Below are positions 1-11,086 of a stretch of DNA of 64,000 nt, piece by piece. Origin of the DNA: Malus domestica (Eukaryota > Streptophyta > Magnoliopsida > Rosales > Rosaceae); contig NC_091677.1 in assembly GCF_042453785.1 (NCBI RefSeq), positions 6,853,501 through 6,917,500 of the forward strand, given 5' to 3'. The position numbers and the translations under genes are program-made. Below the pieces are notes generated by a model. The model did no database searches and had not been told where the DNA came from. It saw only the letters and a program-made list of their open reading frames with translations. The stretch's first letter is position 1, and the number at the start of each line of letters is the position of its first letter.

Positions 1-1622
1 AGTTGACTTGAAATGATCACCACGAAAAGGGCATATAGGTTAAGTTCTAGTACCATGCATATGGTTATATCTTTTGCCTGTCTGCCGATTTTTTTTGGTG
101 CAGCCATGGATACCAAACCAAACTCAAAAGTTTGTCTTGTCCGTGATTTTATTATGTGCATTTCTCGAGTCCCATGTTTCCCTAGCACTATCAGCGAAAA
201 CCAATCTCTCTCCGGCGATCAAACCATTTTTTCCGCAGGTGGGATTTCGAGCTAGGCTTCTTCAAACCAGGTCAGCTTCCAAACTACTATATAGGCATAT
301 GGTACTCGAAGCAAGTCATGAGAGGACTGTTGTTTGGGAAGCAAATAGGGAAATACCAGTCTCCGAAAGATTTTCGGCGTTGAGGATCGTAGATGGTAAT
401 CTAGTTGTCTTTAACGAGTCCAAAACCCCAGTTTGGTCAACAAATTTAAACTCCACCACCAATTCTGGTTCTGTCCAAGCGGTTCTTTTGGATAGTGGAA
501 ACCTTGTCTTGAGAGCGGGGTCTAGTAATAATACTTCAGAGCCTTTATGGCAAAGCTTTGATCATCCCACTCACACATGGTTACCCGGAGGTAAACTTGG
601 ATTCAACAACATTACCAAACAAACCCAATTTCTCACTTCATGGAAGAATTCGGAGGATCCTTCATCGGGACTTTTCTCTGTTGGGATAAACCAAGATGGA
701 AGCAATTCGTATAGCATATGGTGGAATAGGACTATACAGTATTGGACCAGCGGATCATGGGATGCAAGTTCGCGTACTTTCAGGTTGGATCCTGACCTGA
801 GGCTTAATTCCATCTATAATTTCAGATATGTAACAAATGAAAACATAAGTTACTTCACCTATTCTCCTTATGATCCTAAGCTAGTATATCGATGCTTGAT
901 GTCTGTCACGGGGCAGGTTCAGCTACTGTCATGGATGGAGAATACCAGGCAATGGAATTTGTTTTGGTCTCAACCAAGAAGACAATGTGAAGTTCATGCA
1001 ACTTGTGGGCATTCGGGAGTTGCAATGATGCATCAGGGCCCCTCTGTACTTGCTTGATGGGTTTTGAGCGAAAGTCGCCACCGGACTGGTATTTGCAGGA
1101 TTATTCTGATGGTGTTCAAGAAAAACGAGTTTGCAGTGTGGGACGGAAGACAGGTTCCTAGAAATGCATAACATGTTAATGCCTGAAAATAAACAGGCTT
1201 TGGAGGTTAGGAGTGTTGAGAAATGTGGATCAGTCTGCTTAAGTAACTGCTCTTGCACTGCTTATGCTTATGATAGCAGTACTGGATGTTCAATTTGGAC
1301 CCAAGATATCTTGGGCGTGGAACAACTTGCGGAAGATGACAGTCACGGAAGAATGTTATACATCAGACTTGCAGCTTCTGAGCTTATGTATCTTAAAAGT
1401 AATATGCGAATGATTATTCGGGTTGTTTTGAGTGTCTATTACTTGGAGAGCCATCATTTTTATTGGTTAACCAAATCTTTTATTTTATTTTCAGGCGGTA
1501 AGGGTCGTGCTGATAAGCGTTCCCTTAAAATTGCACTGGTCTCAGCAGCAGCAGGATTGTTTGCTGTAAGTTTTGGCTATTTCTTATGGAAGAAAACATT
1601 GGGAAAGAAAAGGTACTGCTTC

Positions 1623-1916
1623 TATTGGATGTCATCAGTCATCATTGAAAGTAGGGTTAAAATATTAAAAAGTTTTTGTCTAGTGGTGTTGTTACTTTCG
1701 GTTCCCCCCTCACTTACTGTTTTTTATTCTTTGCTTTCGGCTCTTCATGCTGTAAAGCAAAAGCAGGATATTAGATTAAGTTTTAGAGGGATTGCATGTC
1801 ATCATGATGTTGGCTTAGCTGCCATCTTCCCTGCTCTCTTCTTCACGTTTCTTCTTCCTTATATGCTGCAACTTGTAACAATTTTAGTCATGAAATAAAT
1901 ATATAAAACTTCAATA
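1623..1916 (+). repeat. 5' LTR of the Copia element
   Basis: 294-bp long terminal repeat with TATTG/CAATA ends, apparently identical to the copy at 6317-6610. It is bounded on the left by target duplication GCTTC and on the right by the primer-binding site. Confidence 0.97.
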
Positions 1917-1983
1917 TGGTATCAGAGCAGGAAAAATAACCTGCTTCTGCATTTCTTCTAGCTGATCGTATTCCATCTCCGAC

Positions 1984-4900
1984 ATGGCGGAAGAACATTC
2001 TTATTCGTTTGGAGATGAAAATCCCCAGCCTTCCTCCTCAACCGTGTCTGAGGTGGATGTAAATCCAAATCAAAGATTAAGCTCGGTCTTGTTAAATGAG
2101 TTTAATTACTTACCTTGGTCGAGAGCAGTGAGTCTTGCCCTAGGTGGAAGATCCAAGCTAGGGTTCATAAATGGAAGCATCGAAGTCCCAGATGTTTCCT
2201 CACCAACTTATGAAATCTGGCTTTGCAAGGATCAGCTAGTTATGTCATGGCTCCTAAATTCCATGGAACGTAAACTAGCTGAAATATTCAGTTATTCTGA
2301 ATCATCATTCAAGCTATGGGAGACAGTCAAGGAGATGTATGGCAGCCAGAACAATGCTGCACGTGTGTTTCAATTGAAGAAGGACATTTCCAACCTACAA
2401 CAAGAAGGAAAGCCCTTTGTTCAACTTCTGGGCAGCATGAAGAGCATGTGGAATGAGCTGGAAATGTATCGGCCTCATACAACTGAGGCGTCTTTGCTAC
2501 TAAAAAAGGCAGAAGAAGACAAGATATTCCAACTCTTGTCAAGCCTCGATTCAGGATACGAAGACCTACGAAGCCACATACTCATGAACCCCGATCTACC
2601 TTCCTTCACCAGCGTATGTGCAACAATCCAACGTGAAGAAGTACGAAGGAAAGTCATGAACATTGGCACAAAGACCGGTGTAACTGAAGCAAGGGCTTAT
2701 CTAGCCAACGAAATAAAATACAAAGTGAAGAATCCACACTTAAAGTGTCAACACTGCAACTATACTGGTCACGTTAAGGAGACATGCTGGATTTTACATC
2801 CAGAATTAAAGCCAGAGTTCATGAAGGATAACAAGGGCTCACAAAGACTGAACCGTGCACCACACAGAGCCAACAATGCAACTGCCTCAACATCTCATGG
2901 TTCTGATGCACTCAAGAATTTCACTGCAAATTCAGCTGCACTCATAAATGAGTTTGCAGTGTATCTTCAAAGCAAGAAAGAGGTTGGCTTTGAAGATGGA
3001 AATTCAATAGCTTTGCTAGGCAAGTTCGCTGGATTTCTGACAGACACACAACACATGACCCGAGATGACATGCAAGGTATCATGACTGCTTTCAAAACTG
3101 CTCTTAATGTAAATATGATGCATGATTTGTGGATTGTTGATTCGGGTGCCACAGATCATATGACCAACCATGTTTCTAAGTTTCACAAGTTTGAAAATTT
3201 TTCAAAACCTTCTCAAGTCTCAACTGCCAATGGTGAGAGTTCTAAGGTTTTAGGGAAGGGAAATATCAACTTAATGTCGGACAAAATTGAGTCAGTAGCC
3301 TTATTTGTTCCTTCTTTTCCATTTCAACTTCTATCTGTGGGAAAAATCACTAATACCTTAAATTGTTTAGCCATTTTCTCCCCTCACAATGTCATTTTTC
3401 AGGATTGCCTCACCAAGAAGACGATTGGTGAAGGGTTTTACCTTGATGGCCTCTATTACATATCAAAAAGCAGTCCCAGAGGATTTCAAGCCAAGTCCAG
3501 TCCATCCCAAGATAGTCAATTGTGGCATCAACGTTTAGCTCATCCTGCCCAACCTGTTTTGTCATCCTTGTTTCCAAACTTAGGAAATGATTTAATTTTG
3601 TGTGAAACATGTCATTTGTCTAAAGCCACCAGATTACCTTTTACCTCATCCTTATCTAGGACTAGTAAAGTTTTCGAACTAGTTCACTCAGATGTATGGG
3701 GACCAACGTTTGAATCTTTTGATGGTTATAAGTATTATGTAACGTCTGTTGATGATTTCTCTAGAGCCACCTGGTTATACCTTTTAAAGTCTAAGAGTGA
3801 AGTGATTGAAGTTTTTAAGGATTTTCACAATCTTGTTAAGAATCATTTTTCCTCTCAAATTCAAACCTTAAGATCTGACAATGGCACCGAATATATGTCC
3901 CATATCATGTCATTATATTTGAGCAAGCACGATATCATGCATCAAACAAGTTGTGTCGGCACACCTCAACAAAATGGTGTAGCTGAAAGAAAAAATCGTG
4001 ACATACTGGAAAAAACGAGAGCATTAATGTTACAAATGAACGTACCAAAGAGATTTTGGTCACAAGGAGTCATGGCGGCTGTGTACATCATCAATAGACT
4101 TCCTAGCCGAGTCTTGGGGTTTAAATCTCCACTTGAAGTCATGAAAGGAAGAAAAATCGACCTTTCACATCTTAGAGTCTTTGGTTGTGTCTGTTTTGTT
4201 CATATACAGTCACACCATCGAGATAAATTGGACCCTAGAGCTCTCAAATGTATTTTTCTTGGTTATTCATCAACACAAAAAGGATATAAGTGTTATGATC
4301 CTCAACTAAGAAAAATAATTGTATCTAAAGATGTTCGATTTCATGAAGCTAACCCTTTTTTCAGCAAATCACATGAAGCCACAAGTCAGGGGGAGTGCAT
4401 CTTAGACCTAATTCCTCTACCAAGAATCTGTACTCAAGATGTTTTAAATGACAGAGGTGCTAACCATGACCACATTGATGAATCTTCTACACCTCTTATT
4501 GAAGTCAATAATGAAGGTATTCATCCTGATAGTTCTGTGCATGATGATGACAACGGCAACCAAGAAAATCCTCAAGGTGTGGATGAAAATTTGAACGAGG
4601 ATGAGATAAACCTCCCAGAACCTCGACGCAATCCTCGGCGTGATAGACAACCTCCCACAAGGTTTCAAGATTTTGTCACATATAAACCGAGGCATCCAAT
4701 TTCAAATTGCGTGTCGTATCAAAAGGTAACTCCATCTCATGCTGCCTTTCTTAACAATATTTCAAGTCACAGTGAGCCTCAAAACTTTTATGAGGCTAAT
4801 AACCAAGTTGTGTGGAAAGAAGCAATGAGAGATGAACTCAAAGCACTAGACCAACACAAAACCTGGAGCATCACCAAACTTCCACAAGGAAAAAAGGCAG

Positions 4901-6309
4901 TGGGCTGCAAGTGGATCTATAAGATCAAGTTTAATTCTGATGGTTCGATTGAGAGGCATAAAGCCAGGCTGGTGGCTCGAGGATTCACTCAAACATTTGA
5001 GGTGGATTACAAGGAAACATTTGCTCCTGTTGCAAAAATGAACTCAGTAAGGGTTCTATTGTCTGTTGCGGTCAATAAAGGTTGGTCTATGTACCAAATG
5101 GACGTGAAGAACGCCTTTCTACATGGTGATCTTGAAGAAGAAGTCTATATGAGATTGCCACCAGGACACCCTCAAAGCCAAGAGCCTAATTTGGTGTGTA
5201 AGTTACATAAGTCAATTTATGGATTGAAGCAATCGCCACGTGCTTGGTATGCAAAACTAAGTACCGTTCTTCATAGCATTGGTTTCAAAAGGAGTAATGC
5301 AGATTCATCATTATTTGTTCGCACAAGAGCTACGAGCAAATTAGTTGTGTTAATATATGTGGATGACTTAATAATTACAGGTGATAATGCTGCTGAAATC
5401 ACCACACTCAAACAGTCACTTCAACAAAAATTTGCAGTCAAAGATCTTGGGGTGCTGAAGTATTTCCTTGGAATCGAAATGGCATCTTCTTACAAGGGAC
5501 TATTTCTTAATCAACGAAAATACGTCATGGACCTACTTAAAGATGCTAATATGAGTGATGCTAAGCCTGCACTTACCCCTCTTGATAGCAAGCTCAAGCT
5601 TGACTTGGGAGGCACGTCACTCTCGGATATCAGCTTATATCAGAGGCTTGTCGGCAAGCTGATCTACCTAACGATCACCAGACCAGACATCTCACATTCA
5701 GTAAGTATCGCCAGTCAGTTCATGCACTCTCCCACCATCGAGCATCTGAACCTTGTCAAAAGGATCTTACGTTACTTAAAAGGGTCTGTTGGTCGTGGCA
5801 TCCTCATGGCAAAGAATGACAACACTCAAATCATGGGGTACTGTGATGCTGATTGGGCAGGAAACGCAATCGATCGCAAGTCCACCACGGGTTACTGTAC
5901 CTTTGTTGGTGGAAACTTGGTCACGTGGAAGAGCAAGAAACAAACTGTCATCGCAAGATCAAGTGCTGAAGCTGAATATCGTGCAATGGCCTCAACCGCG
6001 TGTGAGCTGATATGGCTAAAAGGACTTTTATGTGACTTAGGAGTGTTCACAGCTCAACCAATGACATTATTTTGTGACAACCAGGCTGCCATGCACATAG
6101 CATCAAACCCCGTCTTTCACGAGAGGACGAAGCATATTGAAGTCGACTGTCACTATATCCGTGAACAAGTACAATCGCAGGTGATTCAGACGCATTACGT
6201 AAAAAGCTTCGATCAGCTGGCTGATATATTCACTAAACCTCTGGCTTCCCATCAGTTTCAAAGGCTCCTCTCCAAGCTTGGATCCATCAACCTACTGGAT
6301 CCAGCTTGA
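1984..6309 (+). CDS. Copia gag-pol polyprotein (element-encoded)
   Basis: Single frame of 1441 residues, the usual Copia arrangement. Rough order: gag about 1-330 with a CCHC knuckle near 258; protease with DSGATDH near 385; GAG-preintegrase with LWHQRLAHP near 515; integrase core with HSDVWGP near 565; reverse transcriptase with the YVDDLIITG box near 1120; RNase H with SSAEAEYRAMA near 1325. It is a transposon gene, not a host gene. The frame is open from end to end, consistent with the young age shown by the LTRs. Confidence 0.95.
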   Translation: MAEEHSYSFGDENPQPSSSTVSEVDVNPNQRLSSVLLNEFNYLPWSRAVSLALGGRSKLGFINGSIEVPDVSSPTYEIWLCKDQLVMSWLLNSMERKLAEIFSYSESSFKLWETVKEMYGSQNNAARVFQLKKDISNLQQEGKPFVQLLGSMKSMWNELEMYRPHTTEASLLLKKAEEDKIFQLLSSLDSGYEDLRSHILMNPDLPSFTSVCATIQREEVRRKVMNIGTKTGVTEARAYLANEIKYKVKNPHLKCQHCNYTGHVKETCWILHPELKPEFMKDNKGSQRLNRAPHRANNATASTSHGSDALKNFTANSAALINEFAVYLQSKKEVGFEDGNSIALLGKFAGFLTDTQHMTRDDMQGIMTAFKTALNVNMMHDLWIVDSGATDHMTNHVSKFHKFENFSKPSQVSTANGESSKVLGKGNINLMSDKIESVALFVPSFPFQLLSVGKITNTLNCLAIFSPHNVIFQDCLTKKTIGEGFYLDGLYYISKSSPRGFQAKSSPSQDSQLWHQRLAHPAQPVLSSLFPNLGNDLILCETCHLSKATRLPFTSSLSRTSKVFELVHSDVWGPTFESFDGYKYYVTSVDDFSRATWLYLLKSKSEVIEVFKDFHNLVKNHFSSQIQTLRSDNGTEYMSHIMSLYLSKHDIMHQTSCVGTPQQNGVAERKNRDILEKTRALMLQMNVPKRFWSQGVMAAVYIINRLPSRVLGFKSPLEVMKGRKIDLSHLRVFGCVCFVHIQSHHRDKLDPRALKCIFLGYSSTQKGYKCYDPQLRKIIVSKDVRFHEANPFFSKSHEATSQGECILDLIPLPRICTQDVLNDRGANHDHIDESSTPLIEVNNEGIHPDSSVHDDDNGNQENPQGVDENLNEDEINLPEPRRNPRRDRQPPTRFQDFVTYKPRHPISNCVSYQKVTPSHAAFLNNISSHSEPQNFYEANNQVVWKEAMRDELKALDQHKTWSITKLPQGKKAVGCKWIYKIKFNSDGSIERHKARLVARGFTQTFEVDYKETFAPVAKMNSVRVLLSVAVNKGWSMYQMDVKNAFLHGDLEEEVYMRLPPGHPQSQEPNLVCKLHKSIYGLKQSPRAWYAKLSTVLHSIGFKRSNADSSLFVRTRATSKLVVLIYVDDLIITGDNAAEITTLKQSLQQKFAVKDLGVLKYFLGIEMASSYKGLFLNQRKYVMDLLKDANMSDAKPALTPLDSKLKLDLGGTSLSDISLYQRLVGKLIYLTITRPDISHSVSIASQFMHSPTIEHLNLVKRILRYLKGSVGRGILMAKNDNTQIMGYCDADWAGNAIDRKSTTGYCTFVGGNLVTWKSKKQTVIARSSAEAEYRAMASTACELIWLKGLLCDLGVFTAQPMTLFCDNQAAMHIASNPVFHERTKHIEVDCHYIREQVQSQVIQTHYVKSFDQLADIFTKPLASHQFQRLLSKLGSINLLDPA

Positions 6310-6316
6310 GGGGGAG

Positions 6317-6610
6317 TATTGGATGTCATCAGTCATCATTGAAAGTAGGGTTAAAATATTAAAAAGTTTTTGTCTAGTGGTGTTGTTACTTTCGGTTCCC
6401 CCCTCACTTACTGTTTTTTATTCTTTGCTTTCGGCTCTTCATGCTGTAAAGCAAAAGCAGGATATTAGATTAAGTTTTAGAGGGATTGCATGTCATCATG
6501 ATGTTGGCTTAGCTGCCATCTTCCCTGCTCTCTTCTTCACGTTTCTTCTTCCTTATATGCTGCAACTTGTAACAATTTTAGTCATGAAATAAATATATAA
6601 AACTTCAATA
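6317..6610 (+). repeat. 3' LTR of the Copia element
   Basis: 294-bp repeat apparently identical to 1623-1916. It is preceded by the polypurine tract and followed by the GCTTC target duplication at 6611-6615. Confidence 0.97.
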
Positions 6611-8294
6611 GCTTCCATTCTGCCGGTCTTTCTTTGCTTCTCATACGTGCACGCACACACACACAAATAGAAGTACACGCAGTAGCATGGATTCTAGCAG
6701 TCTTTCTTTGTTTCTCATATACATACGAATGATCCATGCTCTAACAATAAGACTGAAACAGGGAGCACAGGAGGAAGCATGGTGGGATTGAAATAAACTA
6801 TGGAGCTGGAGGTGTAAAGAATGATACGGAACTACCACTTTTCGGTTTAAAGAGAATATTAGCTGCTACAGACAACTTCTCTTAAGCTAACAAACTCAGA
6901 GAGGGAGCTTTGTCGCTGTTTATAAGGTGACCCTTCCATTTAATTTGTAATGCTAAAGTACATTGATTGTTCTTGATAAAAATGATAATTTCTTTGTACT
7001 TGTCTTAGTAACCTTTTCCCCAATTAAGTAATATTGGTACGGTGGTGGTTCTCTTTGTGGCATTTCCCTTCCTCTACTGGGCACTTTGCTTGAAAATCAA
7101 GGCGTAGCGATAAAAAGGCTGTCAAAGAAGTCAGGGCAACGACATCAGGAGTTTTTGAATGAGGTGGAGCTTATAGCCAAGCATCAGCATACCAATCTTG
7201 TTAGGCTCTTGGGTTGCTGTGTCGAAGAGGAGGAACTACTATTGATCTACAAGTACATGCCCAATCGGAGTTTGGACAAACTTTTGTTTGGTATATCCTC
7301 ATCATTTCTAAGATTTATATCTTTGATAGTGTTGATTTCAGGGATGTCAACTTTGATTCGGTTTGTACATCGAAAAAACACTAGCTCATTTGCTTTCATG
7401 GTCTGTCCAATCAGATCCATGTGAAAAAACATAATTAGATTGGGGAAAGCGTTTTCGAATTATAGAAGGGATCGCTCAAGGAGTACTTTACATCCACAAG
7501 TACTCCAGACAGAAAATCATTCACAGGGACCTATAAGCAAGTAATGTTCTGTTGGATGGCTCGATGAACCCCAAAATATCAGACTTTGGAATGGCTAAGA
7601 TTTTCAAGATAAATCAGACTGAAGCAAATATCAACAGGGTTGTTGGCACTAGTAAGTCAATATGGTACGTGCTTTCAATCATCTAAACCTTACTCAACCA
7701 CTACTTTAGTACTTTTGCTTTTTGTACCATTAATTGATCCAGCGGCTACATGTCACCAGAGTATACAAGGGATATGACCATTTTTTCTGAGAAACTGGAT
7801 GTATTTAGTTTTGGAGTTCTATTGTTGGAGATTGTAAGTGGAAAGAAGAATGCTGCTTTCTATCACTTTGAACATTCACCAACTCTTGCTGGATGGGTAA
7901 GTACTAAACAAACATTCCAACTTATTATCATTCTGTTTTTAAGCCTTGCAATTGCAAATGACTGTAAATTCAACATTTTAATTAGGCATGGGAGTTGTGG
8001 AAAGAAGGAAGAGGAATGGAGGTGATTGATGAATCAGTAAGGGAAACATGTCGGCCAGATGAAGCTTTGAGGTGCATCCACGTAGGGTTTTTATGTGTTC
8101 AAGAAGCTCCAGCTGATCGACCAACAATGTCTTCGGTGATTCGTATGTTGCAGAGCACTGAAGCTACATCTCTTCCACCTTCCAAAAAACCTGCCTTTTC
8201 AACATACAGGAATTCCAGTTTTGTTCCCTCTTCTCAAACACCTACAAGTTTTTCCCACAGCTCAGTCACCACGAGTTTGCCAGAAGGTCGATAG

Positions 8295-9092
8295 GGGTTG
8301 GAAGAGTAGTGACTGGCTAGAAGATGAGAAAATAGTGTATTAAATTAGAAAAAAAAAAAACACCCCGACAACTATAAGTTTAATACAAACACTTCAAGGG
8401 CTCAATCGGAGAGAGAAAAAAAACCCCTCAAATGCGAGGCCGAGTCTCTTAGACACGTATATACAAAATGGATTTTTGGTATTCTTTACACATTTTAACA
8501 CATTACAGGAACTGTTTGTGTGGTTTATGGTTTATTCCCATCCAAACTCAACTTAATAACACGAGATTTTTTTATTATTGTTCAACTACAGATGTGGACG
8601 TAACCATATCATGAGAAGACAAGTACACTAAACTAAAAGAAAAAACAGGGAATTTTCTGACGTCTCCCAATTTAAAAAAAAACAAGTACACTACTCCAAA
8701 ATCTAACTAGTCTAGCTGAACAAAGAATTTCACATTAGAATATTCATACGTTCACAAAGACATGGGTAGTGTGACCGGAACACAGAATTGTATACTACGT
8801 GTCACTATATAAATGGTGAAATATGTGTGTTAAAAAATTAATAACTTAAAAATAAAATTTACAACTAATGATATAAAAACACGTGGTGTACCATCCGTAT
8901 TCCGATCACAATAAAAACTTTCTCGTAATGGCAGCTATTGATCAATATTAAATATCAAGTATAACAAGATTTCAATGTGAAGGTTAAATTGTAGACGTAT
9001 AAATATATGAATTTACCCTTAAATAGTTGACTTTGAATGCATGCAGTACAGTTTAAATTCTACCTTTTCTGCTATTTTTTTTTTGTGCAGCC
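8295..9092. other. Intergenic DNA between the two receptor-kinase relics
   Basis: AT-rich spacer. 8330-8410 is homologous to 9840-9884 plus 10232-10265 downstream of the second relic and preserves the empty insertion site of the CACTA-type MITE. 9050-9092 resembles the sequence just before the first relic. I see no gene here. Confidence 0.6.
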
Positions 9093-9805
9093 ATGGATAC
9101 CGAACCAATCTCGTTGTTCGAGTTCTCCATTATTTTATTACATGTATTTCCCAAGTCTCGTATCTCCGTTGCAGTTGACACCATCAGCGAAAACAATTCT
9201 CTGAGCGGTGATCAACCATTGTTTCTTCAGGTGGGATCTTCGAGCTAGGTTTCAAATCAGGTCAGCTTTCAAACTACTATATAGGCATATGGTACTCCAA
9301 GCACGTAGTATCTGAGAGGACTATTGTTTGGGTGGCAAATAGGGATATACATGTCTCCGCTATGGCCATTTCTCTGAAAAATTAGATGTATTCAGTTTCA
9401 GAGTATTGTTGGAGACTATAAGTGGAAAGAAGAATGCTGTTTTTTATTGATTTCAAAATTCAGCAACTCTTGCAGGATGGGTAAGTACTAAAACATTATT
9501 CTAACTTATTCTCGTTCTATGTTTAACTCTTGCAAATTTATGAGTAATCTATATATATATATATTGAATTTTAATTAGTCATGAGAGTTGTGGAAAGAAG
9601 GAAAAGGAAAGGAGGTGATGATGGATCAACAGGGGAAACATGGCGGCCTGATCCATGTAGGGTTTTTGTGCGTTCAAGAAGCGCCAGATGATCGACTAAC
9701 AACGTCTTCGGTAGTTCATATGCTACAGGGCAATGAAGCTACACCTCCTTCACTTTCCAAAAAACCTGCATTTTCGTCACCATGAGTTTGCCAGAAGGTC
9801 AATAG
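9093..9805 (+). pseudogene. Second S-domain receptor-like kinase relic with a large internal deletion
   Basis: Starts like the first relic (ATG in the same context, then signal-peptide and lectin-start coding sequence to about 9360), then jumps directly into the kinase C-lobe ([10 protein letters not shown]-like coding sequence from about 9360) and ends with the last exon (about 9580-9805; IHVGFLCVQEAP, HMLQGNEA). Nearly all lectin, S-locus, PAN, membrane and N-lobe sequence is missing, and the remaining parts contain stops and frame changes. It is a tandem duplicate of the first relic. The deletion joins exon 1 to the subdomain IX exon near 9358. Confidence 0.85.
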
Positions 9806-9884
9806 GGGTTGCATGAGCAGTGACTGGAAAGCAAATAATAAAATAGTATAGTAAATTAGAGAAAAACACCACGACAAACTATAA

Positions 9885-10231
9885 CACTATGTTTGGATAA
9901 GAGAAATAAACTTGGAATTTGTATTAAAATCAAAATTTATAAATTGACATGTACCAATTCTCTTGTTTGGATTCATAAACGTAGAAATTTAGAATTTCTG
10001 CGTGAAAAAAACTTGGAATTTGGGACCTCAAATTCCCAAGTTTAAATTCTACGTAAATAAGTGTCATTTTTCAATTTCTATGATTGAAAATTTAAAAATA
10101 ACAAATTCCGTATTCAATTTCATTGTTCTTTTAGGTTAACCAAACAAGAAAATTCACAAATTCTTAAAAATAAAATCCCGTCATTTTAAAATTCCTTGGT
10201 AATCTTAAATTTTTTTCATCCAAACGTAGTG
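9885..10231. mobile_element. CACTA-type (CMC/EnSpm) MITE, 347 bp
   Basis: Ends are inverted: CACTATGTTTGGATAAGAG at the left and, reverse-complemented, CACTACGTTTGGATGAAAA at the right. A 3-bp TAA duplication flanks it (9882-9884 and 10232-10234), as expected for CACTA transposons. The paralogous 3' flank of the first kinase relic (8375-8400) reads straight through the site with one TAA. There is no coding capacity, so it is non-autonomous. Confidence 0.85.
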
Positions 10232-10283
10232 TAAGTTTTATACAAATGCTTTAAGCGTTCATTTTCGGGAGAGATTGAAGAGG

Positions 10284-10360
10284 TATTTGGAGAGGTCAAA
10301 GCACATTCTGGCACATGTCAACCCGTATTTGAAGAGGTCAAAGCACATTCTGGCACATGT
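10284..10360 (+). repeat. 42-bp tandem duplication
   Basis: A unit with the core GGTCAAAGCACATTCTGGCA occurs twice in direct succession (about 10284-10325 and 10326-10360), with one substitution in the shared part that I noticed. Confidence 0.8.
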
Positions 10361-11086
10361 AAATTATTATCCTTATTAGCTAGGTTCACTGTTGTGGCAT
10401 ATAATGAGTGTTTGCATTTGCTTATGCGATTTGTTTACTGTCACAATGTCGAACTTACTGCAGTAATATCTTGTTCTATCAATTCTTTTGAATGTGCGAA
10501 ATGTCGAGTTTATTGTAGCAAATATGTAGTTTATATAAAGAAAACGTTCATAGAACTAACTCAATTGTTTTTTGGTAAGTACAATATGAACACATTGTCA
10601 TAGAATCATATGATACAATTCCCTTCATACCACCGAGGTTAAGAAAAAGACACAATGTCACATACTCATATGATACAATTTGATTAGTACGAGAGACAAA
10701 TCTCACGATGTGAATAGTTTCCCAACCGTCTGTGTTTTGCCGATCGACTGGCTACTCATGTCCTACAAAAGTTATACATCATCAGAGAAAACCCTATTTG
10801 ATTAGATGGTGAAAGCATTACAAATTAATTTACAACCTAGTCTTGGATTGTTGGCCAAGGTACACGTGTCCTAATTTCCCGGTTTGACAAGTCAACCTCG
10901 GACCCAAAAAAATAGTGATTGTCCGTCTAACCTTAGACCTCGGACCTTCACTCACATGCCCGGCCATTAGAAAATGTCACACCCCAAGTTTTCGAATTCT
11001 TCTAAATCCAGAAATAATATATCCGTCATTGTAATTTTCTAACCTTTTCTTTTCCAGAAAGAATCAGAAACAATTTGAGTTTCAGA
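10361..11086. other. Intergenic and 5' region of the NDB gene
   Basis: AT-rich sequence without a convincing gene. It should hold the promoter and 5' UTR of the gene starting at 11087; I see no definite regulatory motif. Confidence 0.5.

Larger units (their letters stand above)
1623..6610 (+). mobile_element. Ty1/Copia LTR retrotransposon, looks whole and very young
   Basis: Complete Copia-type element of 4988 bp. The LTRs are 1623-1916 and 6317-6610 (294 bp each) and look identical by eye; both begin TATTG and end CAATA. The target-site duplication GCTTC lies at 1618-1622 and 6611-6615. A primer-binding site matching the initiator methionine tRNA (TGGTATCAGAGC) follows the left LTR and a purine tract (GGGGGAGTAT) precedes the right one. 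One uninterrupted 1441-codon reading frame (1984-6309) carries, in Copia order, gag with a CCHC zinc knuckle, aspartic protease, integrase, reverse transcriptase and RNase H. Identical LTRs point to a very recent insertion. Size and short LTRs suggest an Ale-like lineage, but that is tentative. It lies in an intron of the receptor-kinase relic, in the same direction. Confidence 0.97.
106..8294 (+). pseudogene. G-type lectin S-receptor-like Ser/Thr kinase, decayed and split by a Copia element
   Basis: Relic of an S-domain receptor-like kinase, a plasma-membrane receptor family. The probable start is ATG 106. Exon 1 (about 106-1386) encodes bulb-lectin, S-locus glycoprotein and PAN segments (cysteine-rich part near 1200-1300). 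Exon 2 (1495-1612) encodes the membrane helix (IALVSAAAGLFAVSFGYFLW). Kinase exons lie at about 6746-6926, 7078-7290, 7439-7663, 7743-7895 and 7985-8294. The coding frame is lost several times: frame changes near 160-330, near 1010-1030 and near 1110-1130; stops within the juxtamembrane exon and inside the catalytic loop (HRDL followed by a stop, near 7530); the glycine loop reads REGAFVAVYK; and the acceptor before 7078 seems to read TG instead of AG. The Copia element 1623-6610 sits 10 bases inside the intron after the membrane exon. A related relic lies at 9093-9805. I infer no functional receptor is made; late exons could still be transcribed. Confidence 0.85.
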
